From assembly GCA_902806395.1 (NCBI GenBank), contig CADCWH010000371.1, positions 1-6,561 on the forward strand: 6,561 bases of DNA. The letters are read 5' to 3'. This document shows, piece after piece, positions 1-5,830 of this stretch. Source of the DNA: an uncultured Thermomicrobiales bacterium (GTDB taxonomy: Bacteria > Chloroflexota > Chloroflexia > Thermomicrobiales > UBA6265). The translations under genes were made by a program, and so were the position numbers. The notes beneath the pieces are model-generated. The model saw nothing but the letters and a program-made list of their open reading frames with translations. It did not search any database and had not been told where the DNA came from. Each line of letters starts with the position of its first letter. Positions within the stretch are counted from its first letter, which is position 1.

Positions 1-1
1 C

Positions 2-450
2 ATCTCGGACGCAATCGAGGCGTACCACGCCGCGCTCGCCGCCGATGTCGAGACCGGCGTCGATCCCGAGCATGAGTACGAATACCTGGCCGAGGGCATC
101 TTCTGGGCGCCGGCCGAGGCCCGGTGGTCCGTCCTCCGGGGACAGCGCCCGGCAGCCCACGATCGGCACCGCGGTCGATGAGGCGATGGGCTCCCTGGAG
201 AGAGACCCCCGTCCTCCGTCACGTATTGCCCAAGGGGTACGCCCGGCCGACCCTGGACAAGCGTCAGCTCGGCAACCTCATCGACCTGTTCACCAACCTC
301 GACGTCCGGGGCAAGGAGCACCGATCGCGGGACGTCCTCGATCAGGTTTACGAGTACTGCTTAGCCAAGTTCGCCAACGCCGAGGGTAAGCAGGGCGGCG
401 AGTTCTACACGTTCGCGCCCATCGTGGCGGTCCTGGTCGCGGTGCTCAGC
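2..450 (+). pseudogene. hsdM: Type I restriction-modification DNA methyltransferase M subunit (HsdM), frameshifted and truncated remnant
   Basis: HsdM subunits methylate adenine N6 within type I restriction complexes. The gene enters from the left edge, so its true start is outside. Recognisable segments come in three frames: from position 2 (EYLAEGIFWAPAEARW), from about 141 (SARQPTIGTAVDEAMGSLERD), and from about 208 (VLRHVLPKGYARPTLDKRQL, then DVLDQVYEYCLAKFANAEGK and GGEFYT). Together they read in the expected order as the HsdM N-terminal helical domain running into the start of the N6-methylase domain. The first shift lies in the GGGG run at 138-141 and the second in the CCCCC run at 206-210; both are net +1. 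Similarity ends near codon LVAVLS (about 447), just before where the SAM-binding DPxCGSG motif should follow. That motif and the NPPY/NPPF catalytic motif are missing, so the product cannot be an active methylase. No HsdS or HsdR is visible. The family call is confident; whether the frameshifts are biological or sequencing errors is open. Confidence 0.85.
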
Positions 451-585
451 GGTAGGCGCCGCTGTATGGAGACTGGTCCGTCGTGAGCCACCTTTCCTGG
501 AATCGCGATCCCGGTTACCGTGCTCGCCACGAATGTGCTTGGCGATGCCTCGCGCGACGTCCTCGATCCCCGTCTTGGACGGTGA
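448..585 (+). pseudogene. C-terminal remnant of a DppC/OppC-type peptide ABC transporter permease
   Basis: In frame with the last HsdM segment, codons 487-585 read [18 protein letters not shown] followed by [14 protein letters not shown] and a TGA stop. This is the hallmark C-terminus of binding-protein-dependent di/oligopeptide permeases (FPGxAI..TVLA.N.LGD..RD.LDPRL): the last membrane helix and its cytoplasmic tail. The preceding codons (GRRRCMETGPS, 451-483) fit the loop before that helix but are less certain. An in-frame TGA at 484-486 interrupts the segment at a place where homologues often have tryptophan. Everything upstream in the permease, including the EAA loop that contacts the ATPase, is absent and replaced by HsdM sequence. 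The amidase gene begins 46 bases downstream, which suggests the lost transporter genes once headed that operon. The identification rests on about 30 residues, but the motif is highly characteristic. Confidence 0.75.
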
Positions 586-621
586 TGCTTTTGACCGCAG
601 GAGCACTCTCATCGACCGTGT

Positions 622-626
622 GAGGA
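622..626 (+). promoter_or_regulatory. Ribosome binding site of the amidase gene
   Basis: GAGGA lies five bases before the ATG at 632. It decides the start. The reading frame is open back to an ATG at 533, but 533-585 is already occupied by the permease tail in another frame, and that upstream ATG has no comparable Shine-Dalgarno sequence. Confidence 0.6.
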
Positions 627-631
627 ACACC

Positions 632-1585
632 ATGGCAGAAAGCCACGAAGGACTCGAACCAGGGGACGACGAGATCGCCTACCTCTCTGCGATTGAACTG
701 AAGGCGCGCTATGGACGGCGCGAACTCTCGCCGGTCGAGGTCGCCGAGGTGATCTTGCGTCGGGTCGAGCGCGTCAATCCCCGGCTGGTCGCATTTATCA
801 CCGTCACCGCCGATGTAGCGTTGTCGCAGGCCCGTCGGGCGGAAACGGCATACGCGCCGGGCGGCGAGCCAGGGCTCCTCACCGGCATTCCCGTCTCGCT
901 CAAGGATCTCACCCCGACCAAGGGCATCCGGACCACTCGCGGATCGCTGCTCTACCAAGACTGGGTGCCTGACGAGGACGCCCCGTTTGCCGAGCGTATC
1001 TTTGCCGCCGGTGCTGTCCTGCTTGGAAAGACCAACACGCCGGAATTCGGATGGATGGCCAATACCGTCAACCGTGTCGTCGGCGCCACCCATAACCCGT
1101 GGATGTACGGCATGTCCGCAGGTGGGTCCAGTGGTGGGGCCGCGGCGGCGGTGGCAGCAGGCATGGGACCGCTGGCCCAAGGAAGCGATGGTGGCGGGTC
1201 AATCCGCATCCCGGCCTCATTCTGCGGCATCTTCGGTCACAAACCCTCCTTCGGTCTGATCCCCCAGTTCCCCCCCAGCGCATTCGGGGATCTTTCCCAC
1301 TTAGGTCCGATGACGCGAACGGTGCGGGATGCCGCTCTCATGCTAGACGCCACCGCCGGTGGTGACTCCCGAGATCGCCTCTCGTGGTCCAGTGGAGTCG
1401 ACTATCTCGGCTCCTGCGAGGGAGACGTCGCCGGACTCCGCGTCGCCTGGTCCCCCGACTTGGGGTTCGCCACGGTAGATCCCGTCGTACGTGAGGTGAC
1501 CGAGCGCGCGGTCCGACTTTTCGAGGATCTCGGATGCCATGTCGAGGAGGCATCGCCCGACCTCGAGCGCCCTGACGACATTTGA
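632..1585 (+). pseudogene. Amidase-signature family hydrolase, N-terminal catalytic part ending at a premature TGA
   Basis: Amidase-signature enzymes hydrolyse amide bonds with a Ser-cisSer-Lys triad. All three residues are present: Lys91 in SLKDLTPTKG, cis-Ser166 in GGSSGGAA, and nucleophile Ser190 in [11 protein letters not shown]. The Lys-Ser spacing of 75 and Ser-Ser spacing of 24 match those I recall for fatty acid amide hydrolase. There is no signal peptide, so a cytoplasmic enzyme is expected. The frame stops at TGA 1583-1585 (codon 318) after ERPDDI, but the same frame continues with amidase sequence to 2113. The whole reading would be 492 residues plus the stop codon, a normal length for the family. 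The truncated product would keep the triad but lose the C-terminal part of the fold, so it is probably inactive. Substrate cannot be told from sequence; the neighbouring permease tail and SDR suggest catabolism of an imported amide or peptide-like compound. A one-base error or recent nonsense mutation explains the stop. Confidence 0.85.
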
Positions 1586-2113
1586 TGGAAGCTCTGGACG
1601 AGCAGCAACGCTGCGGTCCATATGGATGATTTCGAACATGTTCGCGATCGAATTGATCCCGGGCGCATTCCGCTCGTGGAGGAGGGCCGCGCGATGAGTG
1701 GACCCGACCTCGCGCGTCAGCAGCTCCTGCGGAACGACTACTACGTGGGCATGCAGCGCTTCATGCGACCATACGACCTGTTGCTGACACCCACTATGGC
1801 GCGGACGTCGTTCCCGGTTGAGATGAACCGGCCGGCGGACATCGCGGGAGAGCCCATGGCCTATGGCGGCGACTGGACCCCGTTTTGCGAGCCCTTCAAC
1901 CTGACCGGACAGCCTGCCGCCACCGTACCCTGCGGGTTTGACGCATCGGGTCTGCCCATCGGGCTGCAGATCGTCGGGAGGTGGCACGACGACGCTACGG
2001 TCCTGCGAGCGGCGGCGGCGTTCGAGGCGGTCGCCCCTTGGGCGCACCACCGTCCTCCGCTGGGAAGCAGCGTGGACGCGCTATCGATGCTCGAAAGGTC
2101 GGATGCATCATGA
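1586..2113 (+). pseudogene. Amidase-signature family hydrolase, C-terminal part beyond the in-frame stop
   Basis: This continues the amidase in the same frame directly after the TGA, beginning [19 protein letters not shown]. Typical C-terminal family sequence follows: a helical stretch ([20 protein letters not shown]), then [16 protein letters not shown], then [15 protein letters not shown] and [19 protein letters not shown], the conserved end of the amidase core where substrate-pocket residues lie. Nothing is missing at the break, which argues for a single nonsense change rather than a deletion or insertion. The first in-frame ATG after the stop is at 1622, without a visible ribosome binding site, so independent translation is doubtful; a fragment without the catalytic triad would have no activity. 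The gene ends with TGA at 2111-2113, overlapping the next start as ATGA, a classic arrangement for translational coupling. Confidence 0.8.
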
Positions 2114-2886
2114 TCTTCCCAGGTGAGACTGCGGCGAAGGTCGCCATCGTGACCGGAGCAGCTCGCGGTCTTGGCCTCTCCACGGCTCGTAAGTTGGCTG
2201 CAGACGGGGCGTCCGTGGTGATCGCGGACGTTCGAGAGCCAGATCCAGACGTCGTCACTAGCGTTGACTCACGCTTGAGGTTTATGCAGTGCGACGTCTC
2301 CATTTCACAGGAAGTGGATCGACTCGTCGACACGGTTCTCGACCAAGCCGGCCGGCTCGACATCATGGTGGCCAATGCCGGCATCGGGGGAGGTGGACCC
2401 GTCGTCGAGCTGACCGACGATGTCTTCCGGACGATCCTGGCCGTCAATCTCGAAGGCGCGTTCTATTGCTGCCGGGCCGCAGCACGGGTGATGATCCCAA
2501 ACCGATGCGGCGTGATCATCACGGTGGGTTCGATCTTCGGCCGCGATACGCCGGCGCGCTCATCCGCGTACGGGGCTTCGAAGGCCGGGGTCATGGCGCT
2601 CACCGCATCGTTGGCCCGCGAGCTGGGTCCACATGGCATACGCGTGAATTGTGTGAGTCCTGGGAACATGGCGACGGAGATGCACTGGACAGTGCTCCAG
2701 AATCGCGCGGCCCGGGAAGGTGTGCCCCTCGAAACGGTGGTCCAGCACATCCGAGCCGACATCCCGCTCGGGCGCCACGGTGACGGGGACGATGTCGCCG
2801 CCCTCGTGAGCTTCCTGGTCTCTCCCCAGGCCGCCTATATCACCGGCCAGACGATCAATGTCGATGGGGGCTACCAACCGCGCTAG
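2110..2886 (+). CDS. Short-chain dehydrogenase/reductase (classical SDR, FabG-like)
   Basis: This is an intact 258-residue NAD(P)-dependent oxidoreductase that would interconvert an alcohol and a ketone in the cytoplasm. The Rossmann loop TGAARGLG is at residues 15-22. Asp40 at the end of the second strand (VVIADV) points to NAD(H) rather than NADP(H), and NAG is at 89-91. The catalytic tetrad is complete: Asn113, Ser141, Tyr154 and Lys158 in the YGASK motif. The C-terminus [10 protein letters not shown] is standard for the class, and the length is typical. The start at 2110 overlaps the amidase stop by four bases; a weak GAAAGG lies 11 bases upstream, so translation probably depends on ribosomes finishing the amidase. 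If so, the amidase TGA at 1583 would lower expression of this gene. The substrate is unknown: family members share this pattern across fatty-acid, sugar and secondary-metabolite pathways. It is the only complete, uninterrupted gene in the window. Confidence 0.92.
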   Translation: MIFPGETAAKVAIVTGAARGLGLSTARKLAADGASVVIADVREPDPDVVTSVDSRLRFMQCDVSISQEVDRLVDTVLDQAGRLDIMVANAGIGGGGPVVELTDDVFRTILAVNLEGAFYCCRAAARVMIPNRCGVIITVGSIFGRDTPARSSAYGASKAGVMALTASLARELGPHGIRVNCVSPGNMATEMHWTVLQNRAAREGVPLETVVQHIRADIPLGRHGDGDDVAALVSFLVSPQAAYITGQTINVDGGYQPR

Positions 2887-2898
2887 GGGCTACAGAGG

Positions 2899-2958
2899 AT
2901 GATCTCAAGTGATTTCACGGGCCAGGTCGTGTTGGTGACCGGCGGGGCATCCGGCCTC
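2899..2958 (+). pseudogene. N-terminal fragment of a second short-chain dehydrogenase/reductase
   Basis: The ATG at 2899 follows the first SDR stop by 12 bases, with AGGGG (2885-2889) nine bases upstream. The first 20 codons read MISSDFTGQVVL then VTGGASGL, the first strand and glycine-rich loop of an SDR. The next codon should supply Gly and the dinucleotide-binding helix; instead the frame reads NPCCRDTP, unrelated to the family, and nothing SDR-like is found in any frame downstream. The gene was therefore cut at about 2957-2963 and its remaining ~230 codons are absent. A tandem pair of SDRs behind an amidase would be a normal catabolic operon. The open frame continues to a stop at 3106-3108 but would encode only a meaningless tail. 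Confidence 0.8.
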
Positions 2959-3062
2959 AACCCGTGCTGCCGGGACACCCCGATCACCTTCACCATCTCG
3001 ATCTCGGCCACCGTTCGTCCCGCCACCAGCTCCGTCAGCAGCACCCACTCCCGCTCCGGCAT
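2959..3062 (-). pseudogene. Possible helix-turn-helix (transposase-like) gene fragment
   Basis: Read on the minus strand from the ATG at 3062-3060, this gives MPEREWVLLTELVAGRTVAE, then IEMVKVIGVSRQHG. The part TVAEI...IGVSRQH resembles the helix-turn-helix of transposases and small DNA-binding proteins, where the family usually continues with a recognition helix. It stops exactly where the truncated SDR begins, so both genes appear cut at one junction. The minus-strand frame stays open to 3294-3296, but the upstream residues look compositionally odd and match nothing I recognise. No inverted-repeat ends or target duplication were identified around it. This is a weak call from about 30 residues; it could be chance coding potential in GC-rich DNA. 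Confidence 0.3.
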
Positions 3063-3093
3063 CCCCGCAGGCCGCTCGGCCGGCCTGCGGGGA
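3062..3093. repeat. Perfect 13-bp inverted repeat with 6-base loop
   Basis: The left arm TCCCCGCAGGCCG (3062-3074) is exactly complementary to the right arm CGGCCTGCGGGGA (3081-3093), with loop CTCGGC. It would form a very stable hairpin on either strand. No T-run follows on either side, so it is not a standard intrinsic terminator. It sits in the gene-free stretch, directly beside the possible HTH fragment. Confidence 0.7.
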
Positions 3094-3131
3094 CCGAGGC
3101 GGACCTGATGCAGGGTCGGGGGCAGGGGGAC

Positions 3132-3169
3132 CACCGGCGGCGTGAACGGGGGGCGTTCCCCCGTCGGTG
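3132..3169. repeat. Compound hairpin (7-bp inner stem, 5-bp outer stem)
   Basis: ACGGGGG (3146-3152) pairs with CCCCCGT (3158-3164) around a 5-base loop. Immediately outside, CACCG (3132-3136) pairs with CGGTG (3165-3169), leaving a 9-base bulge on the left side. The structure lies 38 bases from the 3062-3093 inverted repeat, so about 110 bases of this gap are strongly structured. No function can be assigned. Confidence 0.45.
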
Positions 3170-3225
3170 ACCGCAGCGCCTGGTGGTCGGGGGCGACGCA
3201 GCGCAGGTCCGCGCACCGGCACCGC

Positions 3226-3271
3226 GGCCAATGACCATGAGTCAGGGGGCAGGGGACAGGCCAATTGACCA
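3226..3271. repeat. Pair of near-identical 12-13 base direct repeats
   Basis: GGCCAATGACCA (3226-3237) recurs as GGCCAATTGACCA (3259-3271), 33 bases apart, differing by one inserted T. Paired short repeats upstream of a gene can be operator half-sites, but here the nearest gene start is over 200 bases away, and the match could be chance. Confidence 0.3.
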
Positions 3272-3296
3272 ACCAGGGCCTCTCACCTGACGGCAA

Positions 3297-3471
3297 GCGA
3301 TTCCACGGGGGTGGCGGTCGCGGTGAGCCGACGATGTTACGCCGGACAGGGAGCCTCTTGAGGGGCGAGCGAAGGCAGCTTCCGGTACGCTAGACCTGAC
3401 GCCACATCGCCAGAGCCCGGTCCTGGCCCAGTGCCATTGCGCGCCGCAGGAGGCTCGCGGACGTCATCACG
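3297..3471. other. Upstream region of the S9 peptidase gene, no gene seen
   Basis: This is the 3' half of a 529-base stretch without an intact gene (2959-3487). It presumably carries the peptidase promoter. The best -10-like string is TACGCT at 3386-3391. The only -35-like string is TTGAGG at 3358-3363, which is 22 bases away, too far for a normal promoter, so I do not call one. Confidence 0.4.
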
Positions 3472-3480
3472 GGAGGAGGG
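3472..3480 (+). promoter_or_regulatory. Strong Shine-Dalgarno sequence of the S9 peptidase gene
   Basis: GGAGGAGGG lies seven bases before the ATG at 3488. It fixes the start there rather than at the in-frame GTG at 3431, whose extra 19 codons look non-conserved and contain this very ribosome binding site. Confidence 0.75.
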
Positions 3481-3487
3481 CGCGCCG

Positions 3488-4687
3488 ATGGAGCGAACTC
3501 GAACGGTCGCGACGGAGCGGGACGCTCCCTGGAAGCAGCGGTTCCGGGTCTCGACGGTCGCCTGGTGCATGCTGGCCCGGGAACGGCCGGAGCGGGGCCT
3601 CGCCGTGAGCAACCGCTCGGGGCGGTTCGAGCTCTATGCCTGGGACGTGCCGTCGGGTCATTTGCGCCAACTCACGGATCGACCCGAGGGAACCCTGTTC
3701 GGGTTCATCTCGCCGGACGGCCGGCACGTGTACTACCTGGACGATCTGGGCGGGGACGAGATCGGCCACCTGGTCTGGGTCCCGTTCGCGGGCGGCCCGC
3801 CGGAGGACGTGACCCCGCACCTGCCACCGTACGCCACGTTCGGCGGAGCCGTCAGCGACGCCGGGAATCTCCTGGCGTTCACCCTGGCCGACGAGGCCGG
3901 ATTCGCGCTGGTGGCCACCGACCTCGCCCCGGACGACGCGCTCGGCGAGCCCCGGGCACTCTACCGGACCGAGCACCTCTGCTGGGCGCCGGTCGTCTCG
4001 CCCGACGGCGAACTCGCCGTCGTCGCCTCGACCGAGCGGACCGGCATGCAGCACTTCAGCCTGCTGGCCTTCGACGCCCGCACCGGGGAACGCGTCGCCG
4101 AGCTGTGGGACGGTCCAGAGACCAGCGTCGAAGCCGTCGCCTTTGACCACCGGCGTGAGGACCGGGGGCAGCTGCGGTCCCCCCGCCTCGCCGGAACGTC
4201 CGACCAGTCTGGCTACAGGCGCCCGCTGGTCTGGTCCCCGATGACGGGCGAACGCCGCGACCTGCTCCTGGACGGACTGGACGGGGACCTCGTCCCGCTC
4301 GACTGGTCTCCGGACGGCGACTGGTTACTCCTGATGCAGACGAGCCACGCCTCCACCCGGCTCTGGTCCTACGACCTGCGGGCTGATGCCGTCGCCGCCC
4401 TCGACCATCCCCCGGGCAGCTACGGGGGAGCGTCCTTCGCCGGGTCGAGGGACGAGGTCTGGGCGCACTGGCAGGACTCGACCCATCCGCCGCAGGTGAT
4501 CGCCCTCGACACCCGGACGGGTGCTCGCACCCGGACGCTGCTCGCAGCCGGAGAGGCACCGCCAAGCCGGCCGTGGCGCTCGGTGACGTTTCGTTCGTCC
4601 GATGGGCAGGAGATCCAGGGCTGGCTCGGCCTCCCGGCGGGCGAGGGGCCGTTCCCGGCGATCCTGTACACGCATGGCGGCCCGTAG
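3488..4687 (+). pseudogene. S9-family prolyl oligopeptidase / acyl-aminoacyl peptidase, propeller part ending at a premature TAG
   Basis: S9 peptidases cleave short peptides; an N-terminal beta-propeller gates access to a C-terminal alpha/beta hydrolase. Residues about 40-360 show propeller blades with repeated SPDG-type turns (FISPDGRHVYYLDD, VSPDGELAVVAS, WSPDGDWLLLM) and AWDVPSGHLRQLT-type strands. The hydrolase domain opens at about 375 (FRSSDGQEIQGWLGLP) and reaches the oxyanion-region motif HGGP at 396-399. TAG follows as codon 400 (4685-4687). The same frame then continues with uninterrupted hydrolase sequence to 5353, giving 621 sense-or-stop codons before the final TGA, a normal length. 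Homologues usually have a polar residue after HGGP, so a GAG or CAG to TAG change is the simplest origin. The product as written would lack all three catalytic residues. There is no signal peptide, so the enzyme would be cytoplasmic. It appears monocistronic, led by its own strong ribosome binding site. Family assignment is secure, exact specificity is not. Confidence 0.88.
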
Positions 4688-5353
4688 GATGTCGAGTCGG
4701 ACCGCTACTCCCCGTCGGCCCAGGCCTGGCTGGACCACGGCTTCGCCTTCCTGACGATCAACTACCGCGGCTCGACGACCTTCGGCCGGGCGTTCCAGCA
4801 GCAGATCTGGGGCGATCTCGGCCACTGGGAGCTCGAGGACTTGGTGGCTGCCCGCAGCTGGCTCGTCCGCGAGGGGATCGCCCGACCGGATCAGGTCTTC
4901 CCCAGCGGCTGGTCCTACGGCGGCTACCTGACCCTCCTGGCGCTGGGCAGGCATCCCGACCTGTGGGCGGGTGGGTTGGCCGGGGTGGCGATCGCCGACT
5001 GGGCCATGGCCTACGATGACTCCTCAGGGGTCATCAAGGGCTACTGTGTGGCGATCCTCGGTGGTACCCCGGCGGAGAAACCGGAGCAATACGCGCAGAG
5101 CTCGCCGCTCACCTACGCCGAGCAGATCCGCGCGCCGGTCCTAATCATCCAGGGGCGCAGCGACACCCGGACCCCGAGCCGGCAGGTCGAGGTCTACGTC
5201 GAGCGACTGCGGGAGTTGGGCAAACCGGTCGAGCTCCACTGGTTCGAGGCTGGTCACGCCGGCGCGGGCGCCGACGACGAGCAAGCCATCACCCATCAAG
5301 AGCGGATGCTGCACTTCGCCCGGTCGGTGCTGGCCGGGACGGCTATCCCCTGA
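4688..5353 (+). pseudogene. S9-family peptidase, catalytic alpha/beta-hydrolase part beyond the in-frame TAG
   Basis: Reading on in the same frame gives DVESDRYSPSAQAWLDHGF, then LTINYRGSTTFGRAFQQQIW, both typical for bacterial S9 acyl-aminoacyl peptidases. Numbered from the 3488 start, the nucleophile is Ser476 in GWSYGGY (codon 4913-4915). The acid is Asp559 in IIQGRSDTRTP and the base is His590 in WFEAGHAG. Order and spacing are right for the family, and no catalytic residue is lost. The C-terminal helix HQERMLHFARSVLAG is also conserved. The first plausible internal start is a GTG at 4841, which would yield 170 residues including the triad but lacking the first strands and HGGP loop, so an active independent fragment is unlikely. 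The sequence shows good purity downstream of the stop, with no further frameshift, so the damage is recent or is a base-call error. Confidence 0.85.
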
Positions 5354-5578
5354 CGACGGAGCGCGCCAGCGCGTCCCCCGCGCCTGCTGTCAGCCCTCCC
5401 CGTCCCCGTCGTCTGTTCGTGCCGCAGCGCCGGGTCGGCCAGTGCCCCACTCACGGTCGCGGGGCGCCAGCCAAGCCCTACTGATGGCCTGCCAGGGAGT
5501 TCGGCCTTGGGGCAGCTGAACGCCGCCATGGACGGTGGCAGCCGGACCCGAGGGCGGCAGGGGATGGCCTGTGGCGCC

Positions 5579-5626
5579 CCACGACGCACCCATGTCGTCG
5601 TGGTCAGTCCAGCAGAGGACGACGAC
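5579..5626. repeat. Overlapping, mutually exclusive inverted repeats built on GTCGTC/GACGAC
   Basis: CCACGACG (5579-5586) pairs with CGTCGTGG (5596-5603) around a 9-base loop. The same central arm, read as GTCGTCGT (5594-5601), pairs equally well with ACGACGAC (5619-5626). The two stems share the middle segment and cannot form together. This resembles an attenuator-like switch, but no leader gene or regulated gene is placed to use it, and the triplet-like composition makes chance pairing likely. Confidence 0.4.
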
Positions 5627-5741
5627 TGTTCCACTAAGCTGAAAGCTTCGCTCAGAGTGCACCACCTAGGCAGGCCAACCAGCCCTCGGAAATGGCTGCG
5701 GGTGCCTGCAGGGACCCCATCGCAGGGAAGTTCACCGGTCC

Positions 5742-5809
5742 ATGACGTAGTAAGGCGGGGAACGGTCGTCGTCCGCCAGGGATGACGTGATGAGGCAGAG
5801 CGTAACGGT
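5742..5809. repeat. Imperfect direct repeat, about 40-base period
   Basis: ATGACGT...AGGC...AACGGT occurs at 5742-5766 and again at 5782-5809. The matching blocks are ATGACGT, AGGC and AACGGT, in the same order; the second copy is three bases longer. It may be an old tandem duplication. Confidence 0.4.
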
Positions 5810-5819
5810 TCATCACGTC
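5784..5819 (-). terminator. Inverted repeat downstream of the TPR gene, possible terminator hairpin
   Basis: GACGTGATGA (5784-5793) is exactly complementary to TCATCACGTC (5810-5819), with a 16-base loop. On the minus strand it begins 11 bases after the TAA of the TPR gene, a position typical of terminators. The loop is long, the stem is not GC-rich and no T-run follows, so an intrinsic terminator is only a possibility; RNA 3'-end protection or a protein binding site would look the same. Confidence 0.4.
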
Positions 5820-5830
5820 GACGAAGAACC

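Larger units (their letters stand above)
5354..5830. other. Intergenic stretch between convergent genes, no recognisable gene
   Basis: About 480 bases separate the S9 peptidase stop from the stop of the opposing TPR gene. Open frames exist on both strands, but none gives a recognisable protein, a good ribosome binding site or a codon pattern like the neighbours. The region contains short inverted repeats around 5579-5626, an imperfect direct repeat at 5742-5809 and a 10-bp inverted repeat next to the TPR stop. It may contain the worn remains of an older element, but I cannot identify one. Confidence 0.5.

Noticed and set aside
533..631. Upstream ATG at 533 as the amidase start
   Set aside because: It overlaps the conserved permease C-terminus in another frame (to 585), has no ribosome binding site, and the added residues look non-conserved; the ATG at 632 has GAGGA at good spacing.
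1583..1585. Selenocysteine codon in the amidase
   Set aside because: Amidase-signature enzymes use a Ser-Ser-Lys triad with no known selenocysteine, the site is not catalytic, and no clear selenocysteine-insertion hairpin was noticed just downstream.
2883..3296. Minus-strand open frame of 137 codons as a complete gene
   Set aside because: It runs antisense through the start of the second SDR and across the rearrangement point; only a short inner part (2959-3062) resembles a protein motif. The rest is GC-driven open frame.
3358..3391. Promoter TTGAGG ... TACGCT for the S9 peptidase gene
   Set aside because: The spacing between the elements is 22 bases, too wide for a normal promoter, and neither element is a strong consensus match.
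4841..5353. Independent small alpha/beta hydrolase gene starting at 4841
   Set aside because: It is in the same frame as the S9 propeller part and lacks the first strands and HGGP loop of the fold; it is the rest of the interrupted peptidase.
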